DNA of 29,691 bases from an uncultured Prevotella sp. (GCA_902477645.1 CABSIA010000020.1:1-29691); one strand, 5' to 3'. Shown: positions 15,478 through 23,721, counted from the stretch's first letter. Program-made: numbers and translations. Notes: generated by a model from the sequence alone, not told the origin.

Positions 15478-15540
15478 GCGGGCGGAAAGTCCAAAAAGCA
15501 CTCAGCCCCAGACTAAATGCTTTTTGGGCTTTCCGCCCGC
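15478..15540. repeat. 23-bp inverted repeat, strong hairpin between uxaC and moxR
   Basis: Arm 15478-15500 (GCGGGCGGAAAGTCCAAAAA plus GCA) and arm 15518-15540 are complementary at 22 of 23 positions; the one difference gives a G-U pair on the plus-strand transcript. The loop is 17 nt. There is no T-tract next to the stem, so it is not a standard intrinsic terminator. It lies downstream of uxaC and upstream of the moxR promoter, so it may insulate the two. Confidence 0.85.
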
Positions 15541-15593
15541 ACTATTTGCGTATTGCTTATCAGAAGGTGGGTTCTACAGTTTCCCACCTGAGA

Positions 15594-16997
15594 TTAATAG
15601 AACTTGAAATAATTGCGTGCATTATTATACGAAATGTCCTCAACCATACGTGACAGACTTTCCATATCGTCAGGCAGCAAGCCTTTCTCCACATCGTTTC
15701 CAAGCAGGTTGCAAAGCAGACGGCGGAAATACTCATGACGGGGATAGCTCAAGAAAGAGCGGCTGTCTGTAAGCATACCGACGAAACGGCTAAGCAGGCC
15801 AAGAACAGAGAGTGCGTTCATCTGGCGGGTCATACCGTCAAGCTGATCGTTGAACCACCATCCTGAGCCAAACTGGATTTTGCCTGGGCAAGAGCCGTCT
15901 TGGAAGTTACCGAGCATGGTTGCTATAACCTCATTGGCACATGGATTAAGAGTGTAAAGGATAGTACGTGTAAGCTTGCCCTTCATATTGAGCTTGTTCA
16001 GGAAACGGCTCATAGCCTTTGCTGTGGTGAACTCTCCAATTGAGTCGAAGCCGGTATCCGCACCAAGCTTATTATACATCAGTGTGTTGTTGTCGCGGAT
16101 AGCGCCATAGTGGAACTGCTGTGTCCAGCCTGCATCGTTGTCCATTTCCGCACAAACAGTCAAGAAAGCATTCTTATACTGACGCACCTCTGAGTCTGAC
16201 AAATCCTGACCTCTCATAGCCTTTGCAAATATTGTCTCAATCTGCGAGTCGGTATATTCCTCATCATAGAATTCCTCAATTCCGTGGTCAGAAAGCCTAC
16301 AGCCATTCTCGGCAAAGAAGTCGTGACGTTTCTGAAGAGCGTCAACCATATCCTTGAAAGTTGTGACAGTCACGCCGGCAACCTCACCCAAACGGTTAAT
16401 ATACTCCGCAAACTCAGGTTTCTCAATGTTCATGGCCTTGTCGGGACGCCATGCGGGAATCATCTTTATCTCGAAACCGTTCTCACGTGTCTGCTTGTGA
16501 TAGCGCAAATCGTCTACAGGGTCATCGGTTGTACAAACGCATTCCACATTGTAGCGGCGCATAAGTCCGCGTGCGGAATACTCTGGCTGCAGCAGCTTCT
16601 CGTTGCACTCGTCAAAGATTTCCCTTGCAGTCTTTGGCGACAAAAGTTTCTCAATGCCGAAAGCAGTCTTAAGCTCAAGATGTGTCCAGTGGTAAAGAGG
16701 ATTGCGGAATGTATAAGGAACCGTCTCTGCCCACTTCTCAAACTTTTCCCAGTCCGTAGTGTCCTTGCCTGTGCAGAAACGCTCGTCAACGCCATTTGTT
16801 CTCATAGCGCGCCACTTATAATGGTCGCCGCCAAGCCACAACTCTGTAATGCTGCTGAACTTATGGTCGTTTGCAACCATTTCCGGAATAAGGTGGCAAT
16901 GGTAGTCTATGATAGGCATCTTTGCCGCATGATTGTGATAGAGCTCCTGTGCGACAGATGTGTCGAGCAGGAAATTCTCGTCCATGAACTTTTTCAT
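15594..16997 (-). CDS. uxaC: Glucuronate (uronate) isomerase
   Basis: Interconverts D-glucuronate and fructuronate, and galacturonate and tagaturonate, in the cytoplasm as the first step of hexuronate breakdown. At 467 residues it has the normal family length. The N-terminal MDENFLLDTSVAQELYHNHA and the metal-binding DYHCHLIP (His33 and His35) are characteristic of this amidohydrolase-like fold, as are CTTDDPVDDLRYH, GSGWWFNDQLDGMTRQMNAL, GMLTDSRSFLSYPRHEYFRR and NARNYFKFY at the end. It stands alone here and no other uronate genes are visible nearby. A promoter of Bacteroidota type lies 64-94 nt upstream. Confidence 0.97.
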   Translation of the reverse strand: MKKFMDENFLLDTSVAQELYHNHAAKMPIIDYHCHLIPEMVANDHKFSSITELWLGGDHYKWRAMRTNGVDERFCTGKDTTDWEKFEKWAETVPYTFRNPLYHWTHLELKTAFGIEKLLSPKTAREIFDECNEKLLQPEYSARGLMRRYNVECVCTTDDPVDDLRYHKQTRENGFEIKMIPAWRPDKAMNIEKPEFAEYINRLGEVAGVTVTTFKDMVDALQKRHDFFAENGCRLSDHGIEEFYDEEYTDSQIETIFAKAMRGQDLSDSEVRQYKNAFLTVCAEMDNDAGWTQQFHYGAIRDNNTLMYNKLGADTGFDSIGEFTTAKAMSRFLNKLNMKGKLTRTILYTLNPCANEVIATMLGNFQDGSCPGKIQFGSGWWFNDQLDGMTRQMNALSVLGLLSRFVGMLTDSRSFLSYPRHEYFRRLLCNLLGNDVEKGLLPDDMESLSRMVEDISYNNARNYFKFY

Positions 16998-17060
16998 ATT
17001 CGATTTGTTTTTTAAGATTGTTGTTATATATATTTTTTATTCAGTTATCTTCATCGAATG

Positions 17061-17091
17061 CAAAGATAATAGAAAAACATTTCACGGCAAA
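17061..17091 (-). promoter_or_regulatory. Bacteroidota-type promoter of uxaC
   Basis: On the minus strand TTTG (17091-17088) is followed after 19 nt by TATCTTTG (17068-17061), a full match to the primary sigma consensus. The predicted leader to the uxaC ATG at 16997 is about 57 nt. Confidence 0.75.
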
Positions 17092-17247
17092 AGAAATATT
17101 ATTTTTTTTATATATAACGCCGCTATTAGCCTTAACTGGCAACTGTATTTATATCATTACGGAAAATGCGACCTCAACATAATTATATAAAAAAACAATC
17201 ATACCTGAACTGTTAACGCAAAATTTAAAACATTCCACCATCTGACA

Positions 17248-17277
17248 TTTTGCAAGGTAAAAGATTGCAAAAATCTT
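17248..17277. promoter_or_regulatory. Overlapping dyads, candidate operator of ansA
   Basis: TTTTGCAA (17248-17255) and TTGCAAAA (17265-17272) form a perfect 8-bp inverted repeat with a 9-nt spacer. It overlaps a second dyad AAGATT/AATCTT (17261-17277). The site lies directly upstream of the ansA promoter, where an activator or repressor would bind. The regulator is unknown. Confidence 0.45.
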
Positions 17278-17306
17278 GTTTGTTCGGCAAAAATTAACTA
17301 ATTTTG
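17276..17306 (+). promoter_or_regulatory. Promoter of ansA
   Basis: The -7 element TAATTTTG is at 17299-17306 and is followed by CAC. A -33 element is less certain: TTTG at 17279-17282 is 16 nt away, shorter than usual, and CTTG at 17275-17278 is 20 nt away but imperfect. The predicted leader to the ATG at 17327 is about 14 nt. Confidence 0.6.
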
Positions 17307-17326
17307 CACCAAAACAAGTGTGCATA

Positions 17327-18355
17327 ATGTCAAAGAAGGTACTTTTAATCTATACAGGAGGCACTATAGGCATGGGCCGAAACCCCATGACCGGTGCGTT
17401 AGAGCCATTAGACTTCAATCATCTCGTTGAGAGCATGCCTGAGTTCAAGCTGCTACAGACAGGAGTTGAGGTTTATAACTTTACACCGCCTATCGACTCA
17501 AGCGATATGAGTCCGGCATTGTGGGCTGAGCTCGTAAGAATCATTTCAGAAAGATACGACGGCTACGACGGTTTCGTAATTCTTCATGGCACCGACACCA
17601 TGGCATATACGGCTAGCGCACTGTCGTTTATGCTGGAAAATCTCACAAAACCTGTTATTCTCACCGGCTCACAGCTTCCAATGGGACAACTGCGTACAGA
17701 CGGTAAGGAAAACCTCATAACAAGTGTTGAGCTTGCCGCTCTGAAAGACGAGAACGGACTGGCAAAAGTGCCAGAGGTCTGCATTCATTTCAACGGGCGG
17801 CTTCTGCGTGGAAACAGAGCAACAAAGAAGAATGCCGACGGATTTACCCCATTCGAGTGGTTCAACTATCCACACCTATGCGACGCCGGCGTAAACTTCA
17901 CGTTCCACGAGCATCACTTTCTGCAGCCCGATTTCAACAAGCCAATGACACCGCATACAGCAATGAATCCTAATGTGGTTGTGTTCAGCCTGTTCCCGGG
18001 AATTCAGGAAAGCATAATACGTCATGTCCTGGAAGCGACCGAAATTCGTGGCATCGTGATGCGAAGTTTCGGTAGCGGCAACGCACCGCAATATCCGTGG
18101 CTCAAAAAATTGTTGTCGGAAGCGACAGAAAGGGGTGTGGTAATTGTAAATATCAGCCAGTGTGTTGCTGGCAGCGTAGAGATGTCACGCTACGGCACTG
18201 GCTACCATCTGAAAAAAGCCGGAGTTATAAGCGGCTACGATTCTACGGTAGAGGCTGCGGTTGCCAAACTGATGTTCCTGCTGGCACAATACGACGATGC
18301 GGACGCAATACGGAGCCTTATGACGAAATCGATAGCCGGCGAGATTTCTCTCTAA
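17327..18355 (+). CDS. ansA: Type I (cytoplasmic) L-asparaginase
   Basis: Hydrolyses asparagine to aspartate and ammonia. 342 residues, the normal length. The first catalytic threonine signature TGGTIGMG is at 10-17 (Thr13), and the second, HGTDTMAYTASAL, is at 87-99 with the Thr89-Asp90 pair. TGSQLPMGQLRTDGKENL and SFGSGNAP follow. I chose the ATG at 17327 because it gives MSKKVLLIYTGGT, the usual short N-terminus, and sits just downstream of the promoter; an upstream TTG at 17276 lies within the promoter. There is no signal peptide, so this is the cytoplasmic type rather than the periplasmic one. It stands as a single gene with its own promoter and a terminator. Confidence 0.95.
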   Translation: MSKKVLLIYTGGTIGMGRNPMTGALEPLDFNHLVESMPEFKLLQTGVEVYNFTPPIDSSDMSPALWAELVRIISERYDGYDGFVILHGTDTMAYTASALSFMLENLTKPVILTGSQLPMGQLRTDGKENLITSVELAALKDENGLAKVPEVCIHFNGRLLRGNRATKKNADGFTPFEWFNYPHLCDAGVNFTFHEHHFLQPDFNKPMTPHTAMNPNVVVFSLFPGIQESIIRHVLEATEIRGIVMRSFGSGNAPQYPWLKKLLSEATERGVVIVNISQCVAGSVEMSRYGTGYHLKKAGVISGYDSTVEAAVAKLMFLLAQYDDADAIRSLMTKSIAGEISL

Positions 18356-18398
18356 ACTTGAGACTATCAACACCAGAAGTAAAGGTGGAGGCTAAAAT

Positions 18399-18444
18399 AA
18401 AAAAATGTGTGGGCTAAATTGTATTGCCGCCCACACATTTTTTT
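18399..18444. terminator. Bidirectional terminator between ansA and the DUF2264 gene
   Basis: AAAAAAATGTGTGGGC (18399-18414) and GCCCACACATTTTTTT (18429-18444) form a perfect 16-bp stem with a 14-nt loop; the A7 and T7 ends give a U-tract in both directions. It begins one base past the stop codon of the minus-strand gene. Confidence 0.93.
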
Positions 18445-18445
18445 G

Positions 18446-20377
18446 TTATTTCATCATTTCTTTTGCCTCCGCCACAGCTTTAAGCAGCTGTTTTTTCTTG
18501 AATGGCTTCTTCGACATCAGCTGGCAGCAAACCAAATTGTCGCCCTTGCTTACTGTTGCCGACGCATTGATAACCTTACACTCGTCAGCCTCTGGATGCA
18601 GTCCGTGGGTTGTTATGAACTCCGCTTTTTCCCATCCCTTTACAGGTATCATGGCAAGCTCATAGTTGCCGTTGCACATTATGTAGGCTACAATTCCGCC
18701 GCCCAAGTCCATGGTCTTTGTAGTGATGCCGCCATTGATTTTTGGAAGGGCATAATGGCCGAGACGAACTTTAGTGGCGGTGCCGCAACTGTCGACAACG
18801 TCACAGCGGATAATTCCGTCGGCTGTTTCCTTTTCCTGCAGTCTCATTACGAAACCCTGGTTTTGCTGCGGGAAGACAGAGCGGGTGAGAATGCCGTTTG
18901 CATAGCCAAGAGTGGTATACCGGCGCATTGGCTCCCACAATGATTTCTCTGCATTGTAGACCATGTAGTTCATGGCTACCTCGCCATTTTTGCCGTCTGC
19001 CATCCACAGAAGATCTGTGTTATAGGCAAGTCTGTTGTACTGCTCCGACGCACGGAAATGCTCTGGCCAACTGCGGTTAACATCGTAGTCGCAATAAGCG
19101 CGGAGTTCCGACGCGCCAGTTTTTCCATAGTTGGTAACGAGCATTTTCGGCCCGGCGAAATAACGTGTCACAACCTCGTCTTTCTTCATGTTTTTCCAGT
19201 CGCCCTCGTTTTCTACCGCCGACCAATACTTGTCGTCTTTTGGCAAAACAAGTGGCAGGAAAGCCTTTGCGCACCAATAAACGGAGCCGCGGCAGCTATA
19301 TCCCTGCAATACAGGATCGAACAAACCGTAAAAGCCTGGGGTAGGAATACCGTCGTCGGCAAGGAATTCTGGATGCTGAAGGAACTGAAGCAAACAGCCC
19401 GAGGCTATCCGGCGCATCCAGCCATGATTACAGTCGTCGCCCCATGCAAGCGGTGCGGTGGCTGCAAAACGGTACATGTCGGAGCGGCCCCACATTGGCA
19501 TGCGACCGTCACGGGCAAAAAGATATGGGTAGCTGGTGTACATGTCGTTAAAGTTTTTCTCAAACTTTTCCGCATACTCAGGCATATACTTCCGCCCATA
19601 GAATTTTGACCACAACTTGCCGTAAAGCTGATAAGCCCACATTGAATAATAGTCATAGTTTGGCACATCGTAATACCATCCGTCTCCACGGTAGTCGCCA
19701 AGCAGCGCATCGAGATATTTCCTCATCAGTCCCTCGTTTATTCTATACCCACGGGTATTGAAGAACGACATTACGAAAATATTGAAAAATCTCCAGTTCT
19801 GGGCAACGGTAGGTCCGTCGGCATAGCTTTCCATCATCTCGTACAGGGCCTGACGGGTCTCGGCGGGAAGAGGGTCCCATACGGCCTCGCCACAAACAAA
19901 AAAGCATACTCCCAAAGCTCCAAACTCCACAAGATCCTGGCACGGCCCGCGGTTTCCACGATGACCAACAAACTGCGGACTTCCGGGAGTCACGAGCAAA
20001 GTCAGCTGACGGCGGTAATAGTCTACAAGGCGTATGCCGTTGATGGTGATTGTAGAGTCCTCGCGTATCAATGGCGACGCCATGAAAAGTGTACGTGCCA
20101 TGCCCTCCAATGTAGCCCCGCGCACACGGCTTTTGTTGGTCTCGTCTTTCGGATAGCAGACATCGCCCATACGCTGGAAATACATAGGGTCGTCAAGACT
20201 CTTAATGTGCCTGAAAGCACCCTCAAGCAGATATTTGTCTGCCTCAATCCAATGGTCACGTGTCATGCCCGTAAACGGACTAAGCTTGTAGTCTGGATTT
20301 GCCGGCTTAAAGGTTTTGCCGCCATACACAGACACACACGAAATGACTGTTGTCAGTAATAAAATCAGTTTTCTCAT
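18446..20377 (-). CDS. Secreted DUF2264 protein, probable glycoside hydrolase
   Basis: 643 residues. A signal peptide (MRKLILLLTTVISCVSVYG) is followed by a DUF2264 region of about 350 residues with the (alpha/alpha)6-type look of glycosidases and lyases: GMTRDHWIEADKYLLEGAF, RVRGATLEGMARTLFMASPL, FVGHRGNRGPCQDLVEFGAL, NWRFFNIFVMSFFNTRGY, DGWYYDVPNYDYYSMWAYQL, LFARDGRMPMWGRSDMYRFA. A beta-sandwich C-terminal part follows. From memory, CAZy places DUF2264 proteins with beta-glucuronidase activity in GH154; this assignment needs checking. It is a monocistronic gene next to ansA, with its own -7-like promoter upstream and the shared terminator at 18399-18444. The nearby uxaC, a glucuronate isomerase, makes a uronic acid substrate plausible, but that is inference. 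Confidence 0.82.
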   Translation of the reverse strand: MRKLILLLTTVISCVSVYGGKTFKPANPDYKLSPFTGMTRDHWIEADKYLLEGAFRHIKSLDDPMYFQRMGDVCYPKDETNKSRVRGATLEGMARTLFMASPLIREDSTITINGIRLVDYYRRQLTLLVTPGSPQFVGHRGNRGPCQDLVEFGALGVCFFVCGEAVWDPLPAETRQALYEMMESYADGPTVAQNWRFFNIFVMSFFNTRGYRINEGLMRKYLDALLGDYRGDGWYYDVPNYDYYSMWAYQLYGKLWSKFYGRKYMPEYAEKFEKNFNDMYTSYPYLFARDGRMPMWGRSDMYRFAATAPLAWGDDCNHGWMRRIASGCLLQFLQHPEFLADDGIPTPGFYGLFDPVLQGYSCRGSVYWCAKAFLPLVLPKDDKYWSAVENEGDWKNMKKDEVVTRYFAGPKMLVTNYGKTGASELRAYCDYDVNRSWPEHFRASEQYNRLAYNTDLLWMADGKNGEVAMNYMVYNAEKSLWEPMRRYTTLGYANGILTRSVFPQQNQGFVMRLQEKETADGIIRCDVVDSCGTATKVRLGHYALPKINGGITTKTMDLGGGIVAYIMCNGNYELAMIPVKGWEKAEFITTHGLHPEADECKVINASATVSKGDNLVCCQLMSKKPFKKKQLLKAVAEAKEMMK

Positions 20378-20425
20378 AATAGATAATAGATTATAGCTGT
20401 TTGATAATTTTTAAGACTGTGCCTG

Positions 20426-20456
20426 CAAAGTTACAACATCTTTTTGTAATATCCGA
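20426..20456 (-). promoter_or_regulatory. Promoter of the DUF2264 gene
   Basis: On the minus strand the -7 element TAACTTTG is at 20433-20426. Twenty nt upstream is TTTCGG instead of a clean TTTG, so only the -7 part is a full match. The predicted leader is about 45 nt. Confidence 0.6.
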
Positions 20457-20491
20457 AAGCCCGCTGCCGTTTTTTTCCGCATTGGGGCATG

Positions 20492-20567
20492 TTAAGGCGG
20501 ATTCTATAAATTCCCGCCGAAAATAAATCCAAAATCAAACAAAAATAATTTATAAAACCCGCCTTAA
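20492..20567. repeat. 21-bp inverted repeat upstream of the glycosyltransferase cluster
   Basis: Arm 20492-20512 (starts TTAAGGCGG, ends TATAAATT) is complementary to arm 20547-20567 at 19 of 21 positions, with a 34-nt AT-rich spacer. The left arm with its flank (AAATTCCCGCCGAAAATAAA) recurs in degenerate form at 23722-23758. Confidence 0.8.
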
Positions 20568-20644
20568 GTGTTAATTATTCTAATACTCCCAGCCTATTTT
20601 GAAAGATTGTGGGCAATTATTTTATTTAAACAAAAAAATATTCA

Positions 20645-20652
20645 TAATTTTG
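20645..20652 (+). promoter_or_regulatory. -7 element of the glycosyltransferase operon promoter
   Basis: TAATTTTG at 20645-20652, followed by CAC, matches the Bacteroidota -7 consensus. No clear -33 TTTG is seen at the right distance. The ATG begins only 5 nt later, so the transcript would have almost no leader. Confidence 0.55.
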
Positions 20653-20657
20653 CACGT

Positions 20658-21554
20658 ATGAAATTATCGGTCATAATCCCTGTTTACAATGTCTCATCCA
20701 CACTCGACAGATGTCTGGAAAGTGTGGCAGGACAGACAATGCGCGACTTGCAGATAATCCTTGTCGATGACGCGTCGACAGACGGAAGCTCGAAAATATG
20801 TGACAAATGGATCCGTGATGACGGCAGAATTCAAGTTGTCCGTCACAACGCCAACCAAGGCCTGTCGGCTGCACGCAACTCAGGCATCGCACGTGCCAAG
20901 GGCGAATACATAACATTCGTAGACAGCGACGACACCGTGGACAAAGAGACCTACGCCAGGCTGTTCGCCATACTTAATGTCCACCCGGATTATGACATTC
21001 TCGAATTTCCGGTTTTCGTAAGATACGGCAACATAAAACTGCAACAACGCCTGTATTTCGGCATGGACAAGGAATACCACGACATGGACGAATACTGGTT
21101 GAAATCGAAAGCATACCAGCACTCGTACGCATGGAACAAAATTTATAAACGTGAGCTTTTCAATAGCGAGAAATATCCTGTCGGCAAAAAGTTTGAAGAC
21201 GTTTACATGCTCTGCCGGCTGTTGAGGCACTGCAAGATTATTGCTACGACATCGGCAGGAATGTATTATTACCACGACAATCCCGCCAGCATAACAAGAA
21301 ACGCTACAGGCAAAGATCTTACCGACCTGCTCAACGCACATCTGCCGATGCTCACGAAGGCATGCGATGACGAATATTATTCTCAGGTCCTCAAAATAGC
21401 GCTCGATGTCTACGAGGCCACAGGGCAATATCCCGATTTTCCGAAAATGCCATACGGCAGGGGCATAAGGGCAAAACTCAATAAGATTTTAGGATTTAAG
21501 ACACTATGCTTGATAAACAAAACTCTGCACAAAATATACAAAAAGAACCACTGA
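20658..21554 (+). CDS. Family 2 glycosyltransferase
   Basis: 298 residues with a GT-A fold: MKLSVIIPVYNVSSTLDRCL at the start, QIILVDDASTDGS (nucleotide-sugar binding, Asp37-Asp38), NQGLSAARNSGIARAKGEYI, and the metal-binding DXD-type motif Asp89-Ser-Asp91-Asp92. There is no membrane anchor, so it probably works at the inner membrane surface. The donor and acceptor cannot be told. The start at 20658 is chosen because conserved strand one begins there and the promoter lies just upstream; the longer reading frame to 20568 would run through the promoter. It overlaps the next gene by 49 nt, so the three transferases form one operon, presumably for a capsule, exopolysaccharide or glycoprotein glycan. 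Confidence 0.9.
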   Translation: MKLSVIIPVYNVSSTLDRCLESVAGQTMRDLQIILVDDASTDGSSKICDKWIRDDGRIQVVRHNANQGLSAARNSGIARAKGEYITFVDSDDTVDKETYARLFAILNVHPDYDILEFPVFVRYGNIKLQQRLYFGMDKEYHDMDEYWLKSKAYQHSYAWNKIYKRELFNSEKYPVGKKFEDVYMLCRLLRHCKIIATTSAGMYYYHDNPASITRNATGKDLTDLLNAHLPMLTKACDDEYYSQVLKIALDVYEATGQYPDFPKMPYGRGIRAKLNKILGFKTLCLINKTLHKIYKKNH

Positions 21555-22489
21555 TCAGCTTCATCGTAACTGCATACAACATCCCCGGCGACATGCTCTG
21601 CGAATGTGTCGGCAGCATATCGAAGCTGTCACCAAACGACGACGATATGGAGATAATCGTTGTCGACGACGGCAGCAAGACTCCCGCATTGGAACATCTG
21701 GAACTTTTTACAGACAAAATTGTCTATATAAGGCAAGCCAACAAGGGCCTCTCAGAGGCAAGAAATACGGGGCTGAGAATGGCCCGGGGCAAATACATCC
21801 AGTTTGTCGATGGCGATGACACTATTCTGGTTGCCGCATACGAGCATTGTCTCGACATAGCACGCTATGAAAATCCGGATATGGTATTGTTCTCGTTCAC
21901 AAAAACACCTGTCACCGACATTCCCTTCAGCTGCAGGCAACCGGTAACGGGAATTGAGTTCATGCTCAACAACAACCTGAGGGCAAGCGCATGCACATAT
22001 ATTTTCAAACGGGCTATTATCGGCTCGCTGCGCTTCACGCCAGGCATTGTCTCCGAAGACGAGGAGTTTACCCCAAGGCTCGTTCTCAGAGCACAGAGAC
22101 TTTATGCCACAAACGCCAAGGCATACTTCTACCGTCAGCGCGAAGGCTCAATAACAAACGTGAAGAGCGATAACAGAAAAATCATCAGACAGCTGAATGA
22201 CGTGTTCGGAATTATCTGCCGTTTGCTTGACCGGAGCACACGCATGCCCGAGGACGCGCAACAACGCCTGCAACGGCGCATTGCACAGCTCAGCATGGAT
22301 TATCTCTACAACACTGCCGTGCTAACAAAATCCATGCACCAGCTCAACGATGCCATAGAGAGTCTGAGCAGCAAGGGGCTGTACCCTCTACCCGATAAAA
22401 ACTACACTTGGAAATACTCGGCATTCAGAAAAATGATGGCTACAAAAGCCGGCAGATACTTGCTGATAATGAAGGGGGCTATAGAATGA
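21506..22489 (+). CDS. Family 2 glycosyltransferase
   Basis: 327 residues. After a short N-terminal extension (MLDKQNSAQNIQKEP) comes the GT-A core: ISFIVTAYNIPGDMLCECVG, MEIIVVDDGSKTP, KGLSEARNTGLRMARGKYIQ and FVDGDDT in the DXD position, where the middle residue is Gly. The C-terminal half is helical, with YFYRQREGSITN typical of bacterial GT2 proteins acting on surface polysaccharide. It starts inside the 3' end of the preceding gene (49-nt overlap) and its own stop overlaps the next start (ATGA at 22486), so translation of the three is likely coupled. The donor sugar is unknown. Confidence 0.88.
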   Translation: MLDKQNSAQNIQKEPLISFIVTAYNIPGDMLCECVGSISKLSPNDDDMEIIVVDDGSKTPALEHLELFTDKIVYIRQANKGLSEARNTGLRMARGKYIQFVDGDDTILVAAYEHCLDIARYENPDMVLFSFTKTPVTDIPFSCRQPVTGIEFMLNNNLRASACTYIFKRAIIGSLRFTPGIVSEDEEFTPRLVLRAQRLYATNAKAYFYRQREGSITNVKSDNRKIIRQLNDVFGIICRLLDRSTRMPEDAQQRLQRRIAQLSMDYLYNTAVLTKSMHQLNDAIESLSSKGLYPLPDKNYTWKYSAFRKMMATKAGRYLLIMKGAIE

Positions 22490-23586
22490 GAATACTGCTT
22501 CTTGGCGAATATAGCAACGTGCATTGGACACTTGCCCAAGGACTCCGCGAACTCGGGCATGAGGTTACGGTGGTATCGAACGGCGACTTCTGGAAAAACT
22601 ATCCACGCGACATAGACGTGGCACGGAGGCCAGGAAAACTTGGCGGCATTTGTCTGTATTTAAAGATTTTGGCACTATTGCCCAAACTTAAAGGCTACGA
22701 CATAGTGCAGCTCATAAACCCTATGTTTTTCGAACTGAAGGCTGAGAGGCTGTTCAGCATCTATGAGCGGCTGAAAAAACAAAACGGGAAAATTGTGCTC
22801 GGCGCATTCGGCATGGACTATTACTGGGTAAACGAAAACCGCACCCGCAAACCTCTGAGATACAGCGACTTCAACATAGGCGACAAGCTTAGGGACACCA
22901 ACGACACACGAAAGGAAATAGCCGACTGGACAGGGACGGCAAAACAGAGACTAAACCAGCTTATTGCCTGCGAATGCGACGCCATAGTAACCGGACTATA
23001 CGAATATCTGGCATGCTACGGCCCGCTGTTTCCCGAAAAAACAACATTCATCCCATTCCCAATTGTGTGCGACGAAAATGCCGCCGTTCTGAAAAAACGG
23101 GATAAAGGCACTCCGCTGAGAGTTTTTATCGGAATAAACAAGTCACGCTCAGAATATAAGGGCACAGACATTATGCTGAGAGCCGCCGGGGACGTAGCCG
23201 CCGGCATGCCCGAAAAACTGAGACTCACCGTTGTAGAGAACGTGCCTTTCAACGAATATCGGAAAATGATGCTCGGAAGCGATGCCATTGTCGACCAGCT
23301 CTACAGCTACACACCCTCAATGAACCCGCTGGAGGCTATGTCGCACGGACTGATATGCATAGGTGGCGGAGAGCCTGAGAACTATGAAATTCTCGGCGAG
23401 ACGGAGCTGAGACCAATAATAAATGTGGAGCCAAACTACGACAGCGTATATTCAGAAATCAAACGGCTCGCATTGTCACCAGACCGTATTCCGGAACTTC
23501 AAAACCAAAGTATAGAATACACACGCCGTCACCACGACTATATCAAAGTGGCCCGACGGTATGAGAAACTTTATAAAAGCCTATAA
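22486..23586 (+). CDS. GT4-like (group 1) glycosyltransferase
   Basis: 366 residues with a GT-B fold pattern: MRILLLGEYSNVHWTLAQGL at the N-terminus, ending GHEVTVVSNGDF; LRVFIGINKSRSEYKGTDIM opens the second Rossmann domain, and MNPLEAMSHGLICIGGGEPE carries the Glu pair of the EX7E motif seen in retaining GT4 enzymes. The start at 22486 overlaps the stop of the previous gene as ATGA. It is the last gene of the operon, which ends at a large palindrome about 32 nt after the stop. The specific sugar is unknown; the set of two GT2 and one GT4 suits a short surface glycan. Confidence 0.85.
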   Translation: MRILLLGEYSNVHWTLAQGLRELGHEVTVVSNGDFWKNYPRDIDVARRPGKLGGICLYLKILALLPKLKGYDIVQLINPMFFELKAERLFSIYERLKKQNGKIVLGAFGMDYYWVNENRTRKPLRYSDFNIGDKLRDTNDTRKEIADWTGTAKQRLNQLIACECDAIVTGLYEYLACYGPLFPEKTTFIPFPIVCDENAAVLKKRDKGTPLRVFIGINKSRSEYKGTDIMLRAAGDVAAGMPEKLRLTVVENVPFNEYRKMMLGSDAIVDQLYSYTPSMNPLEAMSHGLICIGGGEPENYEILGETELRPIINVEPNYDSVYSEIKRLALSPDRIPELQNQSIEYTRRHHDYIKVARRYEKLYKSL

Positions 23587-23595
23587 AAACGCCTC

Positions 23596-23687
23596 AAAAA
23601 ACGCCGTCTGTCTCATCGGCCAATGAACCCGCTTGCGACGGCCGTCGCAAGCGGGTTCATTGGCCATCGCAAGCGGCTGCGTTTTTT
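23596..23687. terminator. Terminator with 48-bp perfect palindrome after the glycosyltransferase operon
   Basis: 23618-23665 is a perfect palindrome of 48 bp with a 24-bp arm (GGCCAATGAACCCGCTTGCG plus ACGG) and no spacer. Outside it, AAAAAACGC (23596-23604) can pair with GCGTTTTTT (23679-23687), leaving a T7 tail, the layout of a factor-independent terminator with an extended stem. The unit CGCAAGCGG recurs once more at 23668-23676. Confidence 0.85.
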
Positions 23688-23721
23688 TCGCATAGCAAAA
23701 TAAATATGACTCATCCGAAAT

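Larger units (their letters stand above)
16998..17326. other. Divergent regulatory region between uxaC and ansA
   Basis: 329 bp without a gene. It holds the uxaC promoter (17061-17091, minus), a T-rich run around 17100-17110, a double dyad at 17248-17277 and the ansA promoter (17276-17306, plus). I see nothing coding and no tRNA in the rest. Confidence 0.75.

Noticed and set aside
16284..17015. 243-codon plus-strand open frame opposite uxaC
   Set aside because: Antisense to uxaC and extends past its start with no promoter; protein is low in recognisable structure.
20568..20657. Longer N-terminus of the first glycosyltransferase
   Set aside because: The added residues would span the promoter -7 element, and the family begins at MKLSVIIPVY.
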